From an uncultured Prevotellaceae bacterium (lineage in GTDB: Bacteria > Bacteroidota > Bacteroidia > Bacteroidales > Muribaculaceae), in NCBI GenBank assembly GCA_900318865.1, contig ONMF01000021.1, forward strand, positions 36,042 to 100,041: DNA of 64,000 nucleotides, read 5' to 3'. The translations under genes and the position numbers were made by a program. The notes beneath the pieces are model-generated. The model did no database searches and was not told the origin of the DNA. It saw only the letters and a list, made by a program, of their open reading frames with translations. Positions 1-8,552 of this stretch are shown here, one piece after another (positions within the stretch are counted from its first letter, which is position 1; every line of letters starts with the position of its first letter).

Positions 1-2475
1 GGTAATCAATGTCGGGATGGCACCAAGCGGCAGTTTCTTCAGTTTCTCTTTGGTTTCGTCGTCACCGAAAGAACGCACCTGGTTAATCATCGCCTTGGCT
101 TCGGCAAGTGTGTTGCGCAGTTCATAGAGACTGTCCTTATTCTCTATTTCGTCTATTTCCTTGCGGAACTCTTCCAGATTGTCAGTCGTAAAATTGAAAA
201 GCAGGCTCTTGACGTGCTGGATTGTCGCCATCACCTCATCCATATCGACCTGTACGACTTTGCCGATGGGCTGTTCTTCAGGTGTTTCTTCATCTGAAGT
301 ACGGTTCAATTCACGCAGGTACCTATCATTGGTGGCTTCAAAGTTTTCTTTGATGTCCACAAAGTCCACTACATAGCCATATCTGAAGTCCTTATACGGA
401 CGGTTCACACGGGTCAAGGCCTGCAAGAGATCATGGCCGTCGAGTGAACGACCAAGGTATAGTTTCTTCAGTCGAGGCGCGTCAAAACCAGTAAGAAGCA
501 TCTTGTTCACAATCAAGACATCAACTTCCATCAGTTTCTTGAAGCCGTCGATATACTCCTTCCGCTCCATCTTATCGCCTTCGTCGTGTAGGATGAGAGA
601 AGCCGTCAGCGGCTTGTAGCCGTATGGCGTGAGCATGGGTTCAGCAGCCATCAACATCTGTTCTTCCTGGTGCAAAGTTGCCTTTTCCGCTTGATGGAAT
701 CGTTCTTGCCACAGTCGATAGAGCTCACGGGCTTGCGGATTGGTCTTGCAAACAATCATGGCACCGACAGTATCGTCTGCCTGCTCGGTACGGAAGCGTC
801 GGAAATCGGTAATGATGTAATCCAGCAGCGCATTGAGATAGCTTTCGTGCTCAATGATTTTGTTGCGGTCAATGTCGCTCTTCTTGACTTCCACGCCACC
901 AGCCAATTGATCCAAGATGCTCTCGATTTTCTCTTTGTAGATAGTCTCTATGGGTTCACGCATCAATTTCCGGGTATAACCGTCTGCAATGGACTTGTCA
1001 TAGTAGTAAGTGTGGATGTACTTACCAAACACGCGCCATGATTCCCGTTCTTCTTTCAGGAGTGGTGTTCCTGTCAGTGCTATCTTTACAGCGTCTTTGT
1101 CGGCTTCCAGCAAGTTGGCAAGGAAACTGCCTTGTGGATTATAGCCACGGTGGGCTTCGTCAATGAAGAAGATACGCTGCAAGTGGGTATTGTAGTTGCC
1201 GTCTATCTTGACTTGCTTCTTGTCCTCCTTGAACTTCTGGATGTTGACAACCATGATTTCAAGTTTGCCATCGCTATTCTGGGTAATAGCCGTGTTGCTG
1301 ATGTCATTCATCAGTTCGTCACGGCTTTTGGCATTGCGGACAACAAGGCCTCTGGCGGCAAATTCATCCGTAGCCTGTTCCATCAGATCAATGCGGTCAA
1401 CGATGAAATAGAATTTCGCAATGGTGTTCTTCTTAGCAAAGTAATCCGTGAGGCTTTTTACCGAGTAGAAAGCAAGGGCCGTCTTTCCGCTACCCTGGGT
1501 ATGCCAGATGATACCGCTTTTTATGCCCTTGTCAAGCGTCTTGCGTATGGCCAGTGAAGCAAATAGCTGCTGATAACGCATGATATGCTTTTGCAGCTCT
1601 GTTCCCTGAGTTCCATCTTCCAGATCGATCTTCTTCTCGACGTATGCGATACCGTAACGGAGCAGGTAGAGAAATCGCTCCTTACCAAGCATGGAAGTGA
1701 GGATTCGATTGGTGGGAGTGTCAACTCGCTTGTTGGTGTGATACTCCTCCAGATTCTTGATGACAACGCAGTTGCGGTGCTTCAGCACAATGTTCTCCGT
1801 CTCTTCGGGCAAGTCAATATATGGGTAGTCACTGACAAAGTGCTTGTCTTCCTCACGGAACACATTGAAGAAAGCCTTTTCCTTTGCTGTACAGCAGTAG
1901 AATGCTCCTTGGATTGGCACTCGGTTATCGTTGTCGTATTCCTGATTGTTGGAGAAAATCATCAACTGGGTGAGGTTGAAGAAACGCCGGAAGCAACTCC
2001 TACTCATGCGCTTGTTGATGCGCTCTCGCTCGGCAAGAATGCCTTCATGGTTATTGGGTTTCTTGACCTCAATAAAAGCCAGCGGAAGACCATTTACAAA
2101 ACAGGTGATGTCTGGGCGGAAGTTGTCGTCTGTCTCTTTGTTCTCGCATGGAAGTTCTGTCGTGACATGCCATACGTTGTTATCAGGATTCTCAAAGTCA
2201 ATAAGCTTGATGCCGTTGTTTGCAGACAGTAGCTGATAAAATTCCCTTCCGAGGTCATCATTGTTTGCAATACTGACAATCTTGGAGAACAGTAAGGAAA
2301 CCTCTTCGCTTGATATACCAGGATTCAGTCTTTTGACGGAATCCATGAAAACATCGACCAATATGTTAGTCCGAGTATCAAGGACATCTATATTATCAAG
2401 ATAGGTATACCCCAGCTTGCATAAATGGAGTGCCGCCGGTACTTGTACCCTTGTATTTTCATTGAAACTTCCCAT
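1..2475 (-). CDS. hsdR: Type I restriction enzyme subunit R (HsdR), cut by the window edge
   Basis: I translated the minus strand from the ATG at 2475. The frame stays open for 825 codons to position 1, so the C-terminus lies outside the window. The N-terminal nuclease motif is visible as PD (121-122), then ExK at 136-138 in AFIEVKK. The SF2 translocase follows with Walker A TQGSGKT near residue 327, FIDEAH near 439, and the late helicase motifs in LLTGFDAPRLKK and LTRVNRPY. Known role: ATP-driven DNA translocation and cleavage of unmodified DNA in complex with HsdM and HsdS. The gene lies 33 bases after a GIY-YIG gene in the same unit as an XRE regulator. HsdM and HsdS are not in the window and may lie downstream. 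Confidence 0.93.
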   Translation of the reverse strand, partial: MGSFNENTRVQVPAALHLCKLGYTYLDNIDVLDTRTNILVDVFMDSVKRLNPGISSEEVSLLFSKIVSIANNDDLGREFYQLLSANNGIKLIDFENPDNNVWHVTTELPCENKETDDNFRPDITCFVNGLPLAFIEVKKPNNHEGILAERERINKRMSRSCFRRFFNLTQLMIFSNNQEYDNDNRVPIQGAFYCCTAKEKAFFNVFREEDKHFVSDYPYIDLPEETENIVLKHRNCVVIKNLEEYHTNKRVDTPTNRILTSMLGKERFLYLLRYGIAYVEKKIDLEDGTQGTELQKHIMRYQQLFASLAIRKTLDKGIKSGIIWHTQGSGKTALAFYSVKSLTDYFAKKNTIAKFYFIVDRIDLMEQATDEFAARGLVVRNAKSRDELMNDISNTAITQNSDGKLEIMVVNIQKFKEDKKQVKIDGNYNTHLQRIFFIDEAHRGYNPQGSFLANLLEADKDAVKIALTGTPLLKEERESWRVFGKYIHTYYYDKSIADGYTRKLMREPIETIYKEKIESILDQLAGGVEVKKSDIDRNKIIEHESYLNALLDYIITDFRRFRTEQADDTVGAMIVCKTNPQARELYRLWQERFHQAEKATLHQEEQMLMAAEPMLTPYGYKPLTASLILHDEGDKMERKEYIDGFKKLMEVDVLIVNKMLLTGFDAPRLKKLYLGRSLDGHDLLQALTRVNRPYKDFRYGYVVDFVDIKENFEATNDRYLRELNRTSDEETPEEQPIGKVVQVDMDEVMATIQHVKSLLFNFTTDNLEEFRKEIDEIENKDSLYELRNTLAEAKAMINQVRSFGDDETKEKLKKLPLGAIPTLIT

Positions 2476-2508
2476 ATAAACTATGATATTATCAATTTAG
2501 GTCGATTA

Positions 2509-3360
2509 TTATCGCTGTACAACTTCGCTAAGTTTCTTTCCTTCAGCATCTTTCCAGTCATCCCATCCGTTGCTTGGGCGACCCAAAACATATCCAGATG
2601 CCCCACTAGGACTGTTAAATGGGACGTCATTTTGAAGTGTTATCTGCCCGTTTTCATTCTTGCAGTGTTCTTTAATGAATTTGTTGCGACTATTGATCGG
2701 CTTGTAGCTATTTACGACATCTGATGCAAGAATGCTCCCTTTCAGCAATACAAATTTCTTTGTAGCTTCATCATAGTATCCAGTTCCTAGTGCTGGACGG
2801 TCTGTTGCCTTCGTATAGAACAGATGATTTGGATTCTGCTTTGGTTGTGGAGTGTCAAAGATCCTACAGCCAAAGAACCGACAAAGAAGTTGAATGTCGT
2901 GGAAGAATACTTCCATATCATTGACACGATATGGTGCAATATTTGGCTTCTTGGGATTTGCTCCATTCAAGAGCTCATAAGACCCTGCATTCTGCGCTGC
3001 CTCAATGCCCAGATACTCTAGATACTTCACATCGTCACCATAAATTTTATGACTATCTGAGATGAAAACAAGAGCCAAGTCCCAGAAATCCTTTTTCTGC
3101 AAATGGTCATTCTTTCTGTTGGCAAAGTCTGTTGTCTGACCGATATAGGCCTGCAATTTATTTGCGTCTGGCGAACTAACCAAAATGTAGAACGCAGGTT
3201 GCCCAGAAATATCACTGATTGTATTTGCTAATGTAATATCTTCACGAGGTATTACATATAGATGGCATGTGGAATTAGCCCCCATATAAATGTTCCTTGC
3301 TCCATCAAGTTTGCCATCAAGAAGCTCGGTGTGTATGGTGAAAGTATTCTTGGTCTTCAT
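2509..3360 (-). CDS. GIY-YIG nuclease-like protein with C-terminal DUF4357
   Basis: 283 residues. A GIY-YIG-like core spans about residues 55-110: FYIL and AYIG form the two signature strands, and Arg in DFANRKNDH matches the conserved catalytic arginine position. The C-terminus (NSPSGASGYVLGRPSNGWDD) matches the DUF4357 signature. Proteins of this build are common beside type I restriction genes in Bacteroidota, but their role is not established. It could be a nuclease accessory to restriction or a separate defence factor. The start overlaps the end of the upstream XRE gene by four bases (ATGA), which implies translational coupling, and hsdR begins 33 bases downstream. Confidence 0.82.
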   Translation of the reverse strand: MKTKNTFTIHTELLDGKLDGARNIYMGANSTCHLYVIPREDITLANTISDISGQPAFYILVSSPDANKLQAYIGQTTDFANRKNDHLQKKDFWDLALVFISDSHKIYGDDVKYLEYLGIEAAQNAGSYELLNGANPKKPNIAPYRVNDMEVFFHDIQLLCRFFGCRIFDTPQPKQNPNHLFYTKATDRPALGTGYYDEATKKFVLLKGSILASDVVNSYKPINSRNKFIKEHCKNENGQITLQNDVPFNSPSGASGYVLGRPSNGWDDWKDAEGKKLSEVVQR

Positions 3361-3572
3361 GACTTTCTATCTATTCTAATGAGTTCTGTATAATCTATAT
3401 CAAGCAGATTCGATATTTTCTCTATTGTTTCCAATGATGGTTGCGAAGAATTGGTGCACCATTTAGATACAGTGGTTGGAGCGCAACCTAATTGTTCCGC
3501 CAGCCATTTGTTGGTTTTCTTTTTTTCGGCCAAAATCACTTTCAAGCGATTTAAATCTTTTGCTTCTTCCAT
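3357..3572 (-). CDS. Small XRE-family helix-turn-helix regulator
   Basis: 71 residues, almost entirely one HTH_3 domain. The helix-turn-helix is visible around NKWLAEQLGCAPTTVSKWC (residues 21-39) and is followed by a stabilising helix (LETIEKISNLLDID). Such small XRE proteins often open type I restriction operons in Bacteroidota and are thought to delay or tune restriction expression. Here it is the first gene of an XRE/GIY-YIG/hsdR unit with four-base overlap to the second gene. A TAnnTTTG element lies 23 bases upstream. Autoregulation is likely from family behaviour but is inferred. Confidence 0.85.
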   Translation of the reverse strand: MEEAKDLNRLKVILAEKKKTNKWLAEQLGCAPTTVSKWCTNSSQPSLETIEKISNLLDIDYTELIRIDRKS

Positions 3573-3594
3573 GCTTATTATAATTATTATGGTG

Positions 3595-3602
3595 CAAAGT
3601 TA
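3595..3602 (-). promoter_or_regulatory. -7 promoter element of the XRE/GIY-YIG/hsdR unit
   Basis: On the minus strand the sequence reads TAACTTTG, a perfect match to the Bacteroidota TAnnTTTG -7 element. It lies 23 bases before the XRE start codon. A TTG-containing -33 region is present near 3620-3623 but is not a clean TTTG. The short leader is AT-rich. Confidence 0.6.
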
Positions 3603-3980
3603 GCAAATATTCTCTGAGGCAATTACATTTCAAGGAAAAAGATATAAATATATATGGTTTTAGTGAATTATTTTCACCCAAAAAGGGCATACAGAGGTCG
3701 CCAGTTGCAACTGATAAATCATAGTGATGTGCACTTATACAAATATGGGGGGATAGCTGTGTATTCGTTCGTTGAAACGAACAAAACCTTAATTTGGCAG
3801 TTCTAACTGCCGAAATGTAGATATTTAATCGTATTGATTGGCGATTAAAGACATCTGCAACACCCACTTCATTCCGGAATGGATATACAATTCATCCCAA
3901 ATTCGTGCTTTTCTGGTGGGGAAGAAGTGACTCACTTTGCACGAACTCTTGCAGATGTGGGGAAAATGTGGGGAAAAAAA
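3603..3980. other. Intergenic stretch with no gene recognised
   Basis: About 380 AT-rich bases between the restriction unit and the integrase remnant. Open frames here (for example minus 3463-3867 and plus 3879-4133) have no family features and cross known promoters. I see no RNA gene or strong hairpin. Confidence 0.5.
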
Positions 3981-4012
3981 TTTGGTCATTCAATGGATAA
4001 GTATTACCTTTG
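3981..4012 (+). promoter_or_regulatory. Complete Bacteroidota promoter of the integrase remnant
   Basis: TTTG at 3981-3984 and TACCTTTG at 4005-4012 are separated by 20 bases, matching the -33/-7 consensus. Transcription would start near 4018, about 26 bases before the apparent start of the integrase reading frame. The promoter looks intact although the gene is broken. Confidence 0.7.
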
Positions 4013-4043
4013 TATAAAGCTATTTACACACTATCCCAACAAC

Positions 4044-5389
4044 CATAAAAAAGACACGAAAGTTACATTTACATCAAAAAATCGGCAAAACGGTATGACA
4101 CGGAATCGACGGCCACCATATATTTGCGTCTGAGGGATGGCAGGAGATTGGATTCAGTTGCCCAGACAGAACTCACCATTAATCCTAATCTTTGGGACGA
4201 GAAGAATGAGTGTGTCAAGTCGAAGGCTATTTGTGATCCAAAGCTTCGTACAGAGACCAATGAAGAACTCCGGAAACTCAAAGGCTTTATCGAGAGGGAA
4301 TACGAACGTGACAAGGACAATCTGGACAAAGACTGGCTTAAAGCTATCCTTGTCCGATATTATCACCCCGAAAAGTTTACTCCTGAAGGTGAAAAGAAAC
4401 AAACCTTTGAGCAGATGTTTGATGAGTTTTTGGAGAAACATCGCCTGTCTGAAGTTCGCAAGAAGAATTTCAGAGTGGTGAAACGATCCATGCTTCGATA
4501 TGAGCTTTATGTCAAGAGAACCAAGCGGAACAGAAAAGACTTTGTTCTTGACGTGAACGATGTGAACAGGGATACGCTAGCTGATATGTGGGATTTCTTT
4601 GAGAACGAGTATAAGTACTTCGAGAAATATCCTCAAATCTATGAGAACATACCCGAAAAGCGCACACCTTAACCCAGAGGCAAGAACACTCTTATAGATT
4701 GTTTCTCACGCATCAGAACGTTTTTCTTGTGGTGCTATGAGAATGGCAAGACCACCAATCGCCCATTCGATAAATTCCCCATTGAAGAGTGCCTATATGG
4801 TACACCTGTATATATCTCATTAGACGAGAGGGAGCAGATCTGGAATGCGGATTTGTCAGCAAGGCCTCAACTCGCCATTCAGCGTGACATCTTCATTTTT
4901 CAATCGGTAATAGGTTGTCGCGTCAGCGACCTTTACAGAATGACAAAGCAAAGTATTGTCAACGGTGCCATCGAGTATATTCCCAAGAAAACCAAAGAAG
5001 GACGTCCGCTAACGGTACGTGTGCCGCTGAACGAGAGAGCAAAAGAGATTCTCAAACGATACGAGGATTTTGAAGGTCCCGGCCTTCTTCCGTTTATTTC
5101 TGAGCAGAAATATAACAAGGCCATCAAGGAGTTTTTCAAGCTCGCTGGAATTGATAGGATTGTTACCACATTAGACCCCTTGACCCGCGAGGAGGTGAAG
5201 CGCCCCATCTATGAGGTCGCCAGTAGCCACATGGCCCGAAGGACTTTTATTGGTAACATTTACAGAAAAGTCAAAGACCCAAACCTTGTCTCAGCCCTTT
5301 CTGGCCACAAAGAGGGAAGCAAGGCTTTCCAAAGGTACAGAGATATTGATGAGGAAATGAAGAGAGACCTGGTCAAGTTATTGGATTAG
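4044..5389 (+). pseudogene. Decayed tyrosine-recombinase integrase
   Basis: The reading frame encodes a Bacteroidota site-specific integrase of about 440 residues. The N-terminal arm-binding region reads RYDTESTATIYLRLRDGRRL, followed by a SAM-like core-binding domain and a catalytic domain with all hallmark residues: R in GCRVSDL, HMARR, and H...Y in SGHKEGSKAFQRY. It is interrupted. An in-frame TAA at 4670-4672 separates codons for RTP and PRGKNTLIDC, consistent with a single Lys-to-stop change. Near 4076-4081 the N-terminal part (KVTFTSK) lies in another frame and would be restored by one more A in the A-run. The expected start at about 4045 reads ATA. A TTG at 4124 opens the longest intact part. 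Inactive unless a stop is recoded or the reads are wrong. Confidence 0.85.
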
Positions 5390-5780
5390 TTCAACACATC
5401 CTCAATTGCAATGGCCCATCTCGCGTTGCTTACTAATCAGGCATTGTTTGATGACATCTTTAATGATACTCAAATAAATTATACTAAATAAGAATCGTAT
5501 GATTTTATTAAGTTTGGTTTATAAAGTTAGGTGTTTTCTATAAAACAACATTTATAAAACCCGAATTCTCGCAATATTTTCACACTTTTTATCTCAGATC
5601 ATTGATTTTTACATCCAAAGTGAAATCTCTTCGGATAATTCTTGTCAAAACATAGTTACATCGTTCCCTAATTTAATCGGTTTACACCCGTTTTAATGCC
5701 TATTAAAATGAAGCAAAACATATAAAAAAGAATTTGGTTAAGCTATAGAATTAATTCAACACACACCCATTTGCAGTGAA
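5390..5780. other. AT-rich intergenic stretch, no gene recognised
   Basis: Lies between the integrase remnant and a minus-strand terminator. It is very AT-rich, has no credible reading frame and shows no convincing direct repeat of the integrase or tRNA ends. An attachment-site remnant could be hidden here, but I could not identify one. Confidence 0.45.
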
Positions 5781-5811
5781 CAAAAAGCCTACCGAGGTTT
5801 TTTCGGTAAGC
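5781..5811 (-). terminator. Rho-independent terminator after the Fic/small-protein pair
   Basis: GCCTACCGA at 5787-5795 pairs with TCGGTAAGC at 5803-5811 with one mismatch and a seven-base loop. On the minus strand it is followed by a run of five T (5782-5786). It sits 47 bases after the stop of the small protein gene at 5858. Confidence 0.65.
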
Positions 5812-5857
5812 CAAACTATCTGGCATAATAATTTTCACTAGATCAACTAAGTTCCAC

Positions 5858-6118
5858 TTACCACAATTTTCCTTGAGCCCTTAGTTTATCTTTGAGTCCT
5901 TGAATCTTCGCATCAAGAAATTGTTTCAATTGACGTTTTAGCTCTTCTTTCTTCTCAGGCATGATAGCTGCATGTTCAATCTCATATTCTTTGAACCTAG
6001 AAATAATCTCTTTCGCAACATCTATTTGTTGCTCAGAGATTCTTCCATTTATAAAACAAGACGCTATTGCTGCCAGAAATGCCCCTTCAAAATAAGCTCC
6101 AAAAAGATTTACTTCCAT
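5858..6118 (-). CDS. Small hypothetical protein downstream of Fic
   Basis: 86 residues, no recognised family. The N-terminal third is hydrophobic and alanine-rich (FGAYFEGAFLAAIASCF) and the C-terminal half is a charged probable helix (PEKKEELKRQLKQFLDAKI), so it could be a small membrane-linked or helical protein. It lies 30 bases after the Fic gene on the same strand and ahead of a terminator, so the two are probably cotranscribed. A role as a Fic partner is only suggested by position. Confidence 0.5.
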   Translation of the reverse strand: MEVNLFGAYFEGAFLAAIASCFINGRISEQQIDVAKEIISRFKEYEIEHAAIMPEKKEELKRQLKQFLDAKIQGLKDKLRAQGKLW

Positions 6119-6148
6119 AATTCTCTATATCAATGAATAACATCTTTT

Positions 6149-7216
6149 TTACTGTGTAACATATACTCTCCAACTTCCATCTTTCTCGCCTCGTTCCACA
6201 TACTTCTTGTCAATCAAATGGTCAAGAAGTTTTTGGATGGCGGTAATACTAATGCCGGTTACGTCTTTCATGTCTGCCAAGGTCAGTGTGGGCTCTGTTC
6301 GCATGGCATTCAAGATCTTTGTGTAGTTTGGAGTCCTGAATGAAATCCTTTCTCCATCATACCACCACACATTCTCATCCTTTTCGCTCACAAACAGTAC
6401 ATCATTATACACTTCCCTGGCTACGAGTCCATTAAAATACTTCAGGAATGGCTTGATGTCTTTCAACTCTGCATGGGCACCATCGCTGGGAATGGGGCCC
6501 ACTTCGAGGTCTGCTTGATGTAGGGCTTCAAGATACTCACTTTTTTGGCGGCTACGGACTACAATCATCGGATAGTTGTGGCGAGCCAGGATGAAGTTCA
6601 CCATCAGTCGGGCGATGCGTCCATTGCCATCTTCGAAGGGATGGATGCGGATGGATCTATAGTGGAACAATGCAGCCAGTTCCACAGGTGAGAGTTTTCC
6701 TTTCTGTTCCGCTTCATTATACCAGTCCACTAAGTCAGTCATCAGTCCAGGTGTCTCCTCGGGTGAGGCATACTCAAATCGGTCTCCGTATCGTGTGATC
6801 ACACTGTTCGGCCGTGTCTTATACTGCCCCGCATGGATTACATAACTGGTCTGCCCACCGCCAGGCAAATCTCGATACACCGTATAGTCCTCCCTTAGCA
6901 GCGTCTTATGCAGCGTACGGATGAAGTTTTGATTCAGTGGCATCTCTTTTACGCGGGCCTCTTCTGCCATCATCTTCAACCCAACGTTACTAGCAGTCAT
7001 TTCCTGCACATCTCTCACGTCGGCTTCGCCAATTACCTTGCCGAACAATAGCAGAATCTCAGTTTGCCCGTAGGTCAGTGTGTTGCCCTCAAGGTGGTTG
7101 CTGTTGTAGTTAAAGTCCACCGTGAAGCGGCGGCTGAGCCTCTCCCGATCCTTCTCCGACAACGGCTGTATCTCTTGCCACGCCGCCAGTGCCTTTTTTA
7201 TATTAAGATACTTCAT
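6149..7216 (-). CDS. Fic-domain protein (probable AMP transferase, class II)
   Basis: 355 residues. The Fic motif HPFEDGNGRIAR is complete at residues 192-203, including the catalytic His192 and the Mg/ATP-binding acidic residue. The auto-inhibitory helix motif [ST]xxxE[GN] is present N-terminally as SNHLEG (39-44), which defines class II Fic proteins. The C-terminal 70 residues look like a winged helix (LTLADMKDVTGISITAIQKLLDHL). Known family activity: transfer of AMP from ATP to Ser/Thr/Tyr of target proteins; the target here is unknown. Similar Fic-wHTH proteins are common in Bacteroidota mobile islands. It is first in a unit with the small gene at 5858. Confidence 0.88.
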   Translation of the reverse strand: MKYLNIKKALAAWQEIQPLSEKDRERLSRRFTVDFNYNSNHLEGNTLTYGQTEILLLFGKVIGEADVRDVQEMTASNVGLKMMAEEARVKEMPLNQNFIRTLHKTLLREDYTVYRDLPGGGQTSYVIHAGQYKTRPNSVITRYGDRFEYASPEETPGLMTDLVDWYNEAEQKGKLSPVELAALFHYRSIRIHPFEDGNGRIARLMVNFILARHNYPMIVVRSRQKSEYLEALHQADLEVGPIPSDGAHAELKDIKPFLKYFNGLVAREVYNDVLFVSEKDENVWWYDGERISFRTPNYTKILNAMRTEPTLTLADMKDVTGISITAIQKLLDHLIDKKYVERGEKDGSWRVYVTQ

Positions 7217-7230
7217 ACGAGTATAATTGA

Positions 7231-7252
7231 ATCAATTGATGGCGCAAAGATA
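7231..7252 (-). promoter_or_regulatory. Promoter of the fic unit with a palindrome in the leader
   Basis: On the minus strand TATCTTTG occupies 7252-7245, a perfect TAnnTTTG -7 element. A perfect ten-base palindrome ATCAATTGAT at 7231-7240 lies just after it, about where transcription starts. The palindrome could be an operator, perhaps for the C-terminal winged helix of Fic itself, but this is speculation. Confidence 0.55.
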
Positions 7253-7535
7253 CAAAATGTTTTTGAAATGGTTATATAGTTACAACCTTATTTGTGATGT
7301 TTGAGCTAATTTTACCGAAAAATGGATGATAACCCCAAAGGCTTAGTTATAAATAAGTGCATCAATCATTACTCATGACTTTGATAATCCCATCGCTGAC
7401 GGGATAATTTCAGATTGTCTAGTCACTGATTGGACAATACCAGATGCCTTTTCAGCCAAACGGATAACGAAGATAAGTTCTCCGATTATGGATTTAAACG
7501 CTTTGAAAAAATCAGCACTCCGCTTCTCAACGAAG

Positions 7536-7543
7536 TACCTTTG
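7536..7543 (+). promoter_or_regulatory. Possible -7 element before a small ORF
   Basis: TACCTTTG matches TAnnTTTG. No TTTG at the right distance upstream. An ATG follows 14 bases after it (7558). Confidence 0.4.
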
Positions 7544-7557
7544 CTAAAAAATATAGT

Positions 7558-7683
7558 ATGAATAAAGTAGATTTAAAATTTATTTCAAAATTACAGTCAT
7601 GTCATGATATGCTCAATACCCAAATGGGTCGTATTGACGGAATGATCATTAATAACTCATGTTTTCAAGGTAAGTATGGCTAA
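7558..7683 (+). CDS. Possible small ORF of 41 codons
   Basis: Encodes a 41-residue peptide starting MNKVDLKFISKLQ and ending in a TAA at 7681-7683. A TAnnTTTG element is placed correctly upstream. No family is recognised. It could be a truncated N-terminus of a lost gene or a genuine small protein. The next promoter (7730) serves the following gene, so this would be a separate unit. Confidence 0.25.
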   Translation: MNKVDLKFISKLQSCHDMLNTQMGRIDGMIINNSCFQGKYG

Positions 7684-7729
7684 TGACATGAAATAACTGT
7701 TAAAATGAGTAGGATTCAAAAAAAAATGC

Positions 7730-7737
7730 TACTTTTG
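7730..7737 (+). promoter_or_regulatory. -7 element of the secreted protein at 7776
   Basis: TACTTTTG matches the TAnnTTTG consensus. Expected transcription start is near 7742, giving a leader of about 30 bases to the ATG at 7776. The ATG at 7749 would lie almost at the transcript end. Confidence 0.55.
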
Positions 7738-7775
7738 CGATATTAATAATGATTTATAAACTAATTCTGAGACAC

Positions 7776-8417
7776 ATGAGAAAAGTAGTTTTTGGGGCAG
7801 TTGCCTTATTCATGGCATTCGTAAGCAATGCGCAAGTACTTGATCCAAGTGCTATCAAGGTCGAAGAACCTGAGTTTGAGCAGGAAGCCATCTTGGTTAT
7901 TAATGAAACCGAGGGCATTCCTCTTGAAGTAGAACATTCCAAGCTTCGTGCAACCGCCAATGTCGGAATGGCTTTGCTTGGTTTGACCAAAGGCAGTGAA
8001 TATTATCAGTTGGAAGGCCCTGAATCACCCGTGACCCTTGATGCTTCAGCCTATGACAATGATATGTATATTATCATTTCTTGGGAAGACAACAAACGCA
8101 GTCCCAAGCGCCTGTTCCAAATCATTCCGCTTGAAATTCAGAAGAAAAGGCGTATTTATAATGTCGCAAAACTGACTGCATTCAAAGGTTCTGTTGCGGC
8201 CGATCAAGGGTATGTGAATTTTTCCGCAGAGAAGTACGGCGACCACTCCTATCTGGTGAAGATTACCGCAGAGGAACTTAAGGCATTGCGCGACGATAAT
8301 AATGGTGAAATGAAAAAGTTCGGTAAGCAGTTCATCATCCGCTTACTCAATGCTTCGACCGACAAACTGTCTGATACTGAGGATTTCATCACATTCGGCA
8401 TTGCAAAGCCCAAATAA
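7776..8417 (+). CDS. Secreted protein of unknown family
   Basis: 213 residues from the chosen ATG. I prefer 7776 over the upstream ATG at 7749 because it gives a clean signal peptide, MRKVVFGAVALFMAFVSNAQ, with probable cleavage after Ala19. The mature part is mixed beta-rich and soluble, without membrane segments, lipobox or cysteines. Motifs such as GMALLGLTKGSEYYQLEG do not match a family I know. It lies in the island between fic and a gene remnant, and a second signal-peptide sequence begins 27 bases downstream. Function unknown. Confidence 0.7.
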   Translation: MRKVVFGAVALFMAFVSNAQVLDPSAIKVEEPEFEQEAILVINETEGIPLEVEHSKLRATANVGMALLGLTKGSEYYQLEGPESPVTLDASAYDNDMYIIISWEDNKRSPKRLFQIIPLEIQKKRRIYNVAKLTAFKGSVAADQGYVNFSAEKYGDHSYLVKITAEELKALRDDNNGEMKKFGKQFIIRLLNASTDKLSDTEDFITFGIAKPK

Positions 8418-8444
8418 ATAGATTATTAAAAGATACATGGACAT

Positions 8445-8528
8445 ATGAAAAAGATTTATTCAATCCTGATGGTTGCTGTTGCTGCCTTGTCAATGAGTTT
8501 CACGGCAAATGCAGAAGCAAGGAAGTAA
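8445..8528 (+). pseudogene. Signal-peptide-only remnant (27 codons)
   Basis: Encodes MKKIYSILMVAVAALSMSFT followed by ANAEARK and a TAA stop. It is a textbook signal peptide with an ANA-E cleavage site and almost no mature protein. This looks like the 5' end of a secreted-protein gene whose remainder was lost when the downstream AlbA_2 region was joined. Expression of a free signal peptide cannot be excluded. It follows the 7776 gene by 27 bases, as an operon gene would. Confidence 0.5.
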
Positions 8529-8552
8529 TTGTGGACATGTAAAATTAACGAA

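Noticed and set aside
3879..4133. Plus-strand ORF of 84 codons before the integrase
   Set aside because: It crosses the integrase promoter; its end encodes the shifted N-terminus of the integrase, so it is not a separate gene.
4670..4672. Integrase TAA considered as a programmed recoding site
   Set aside because: There is no recoding signal visible, and the frame has further lesions near its start, which favours simple decay.
5390..5780. Search for an attachment repeat of the tRNA-Leu 3' end
   Set aside because: No convincing copy of the tRNA end was seen here or elsewhere within the window.
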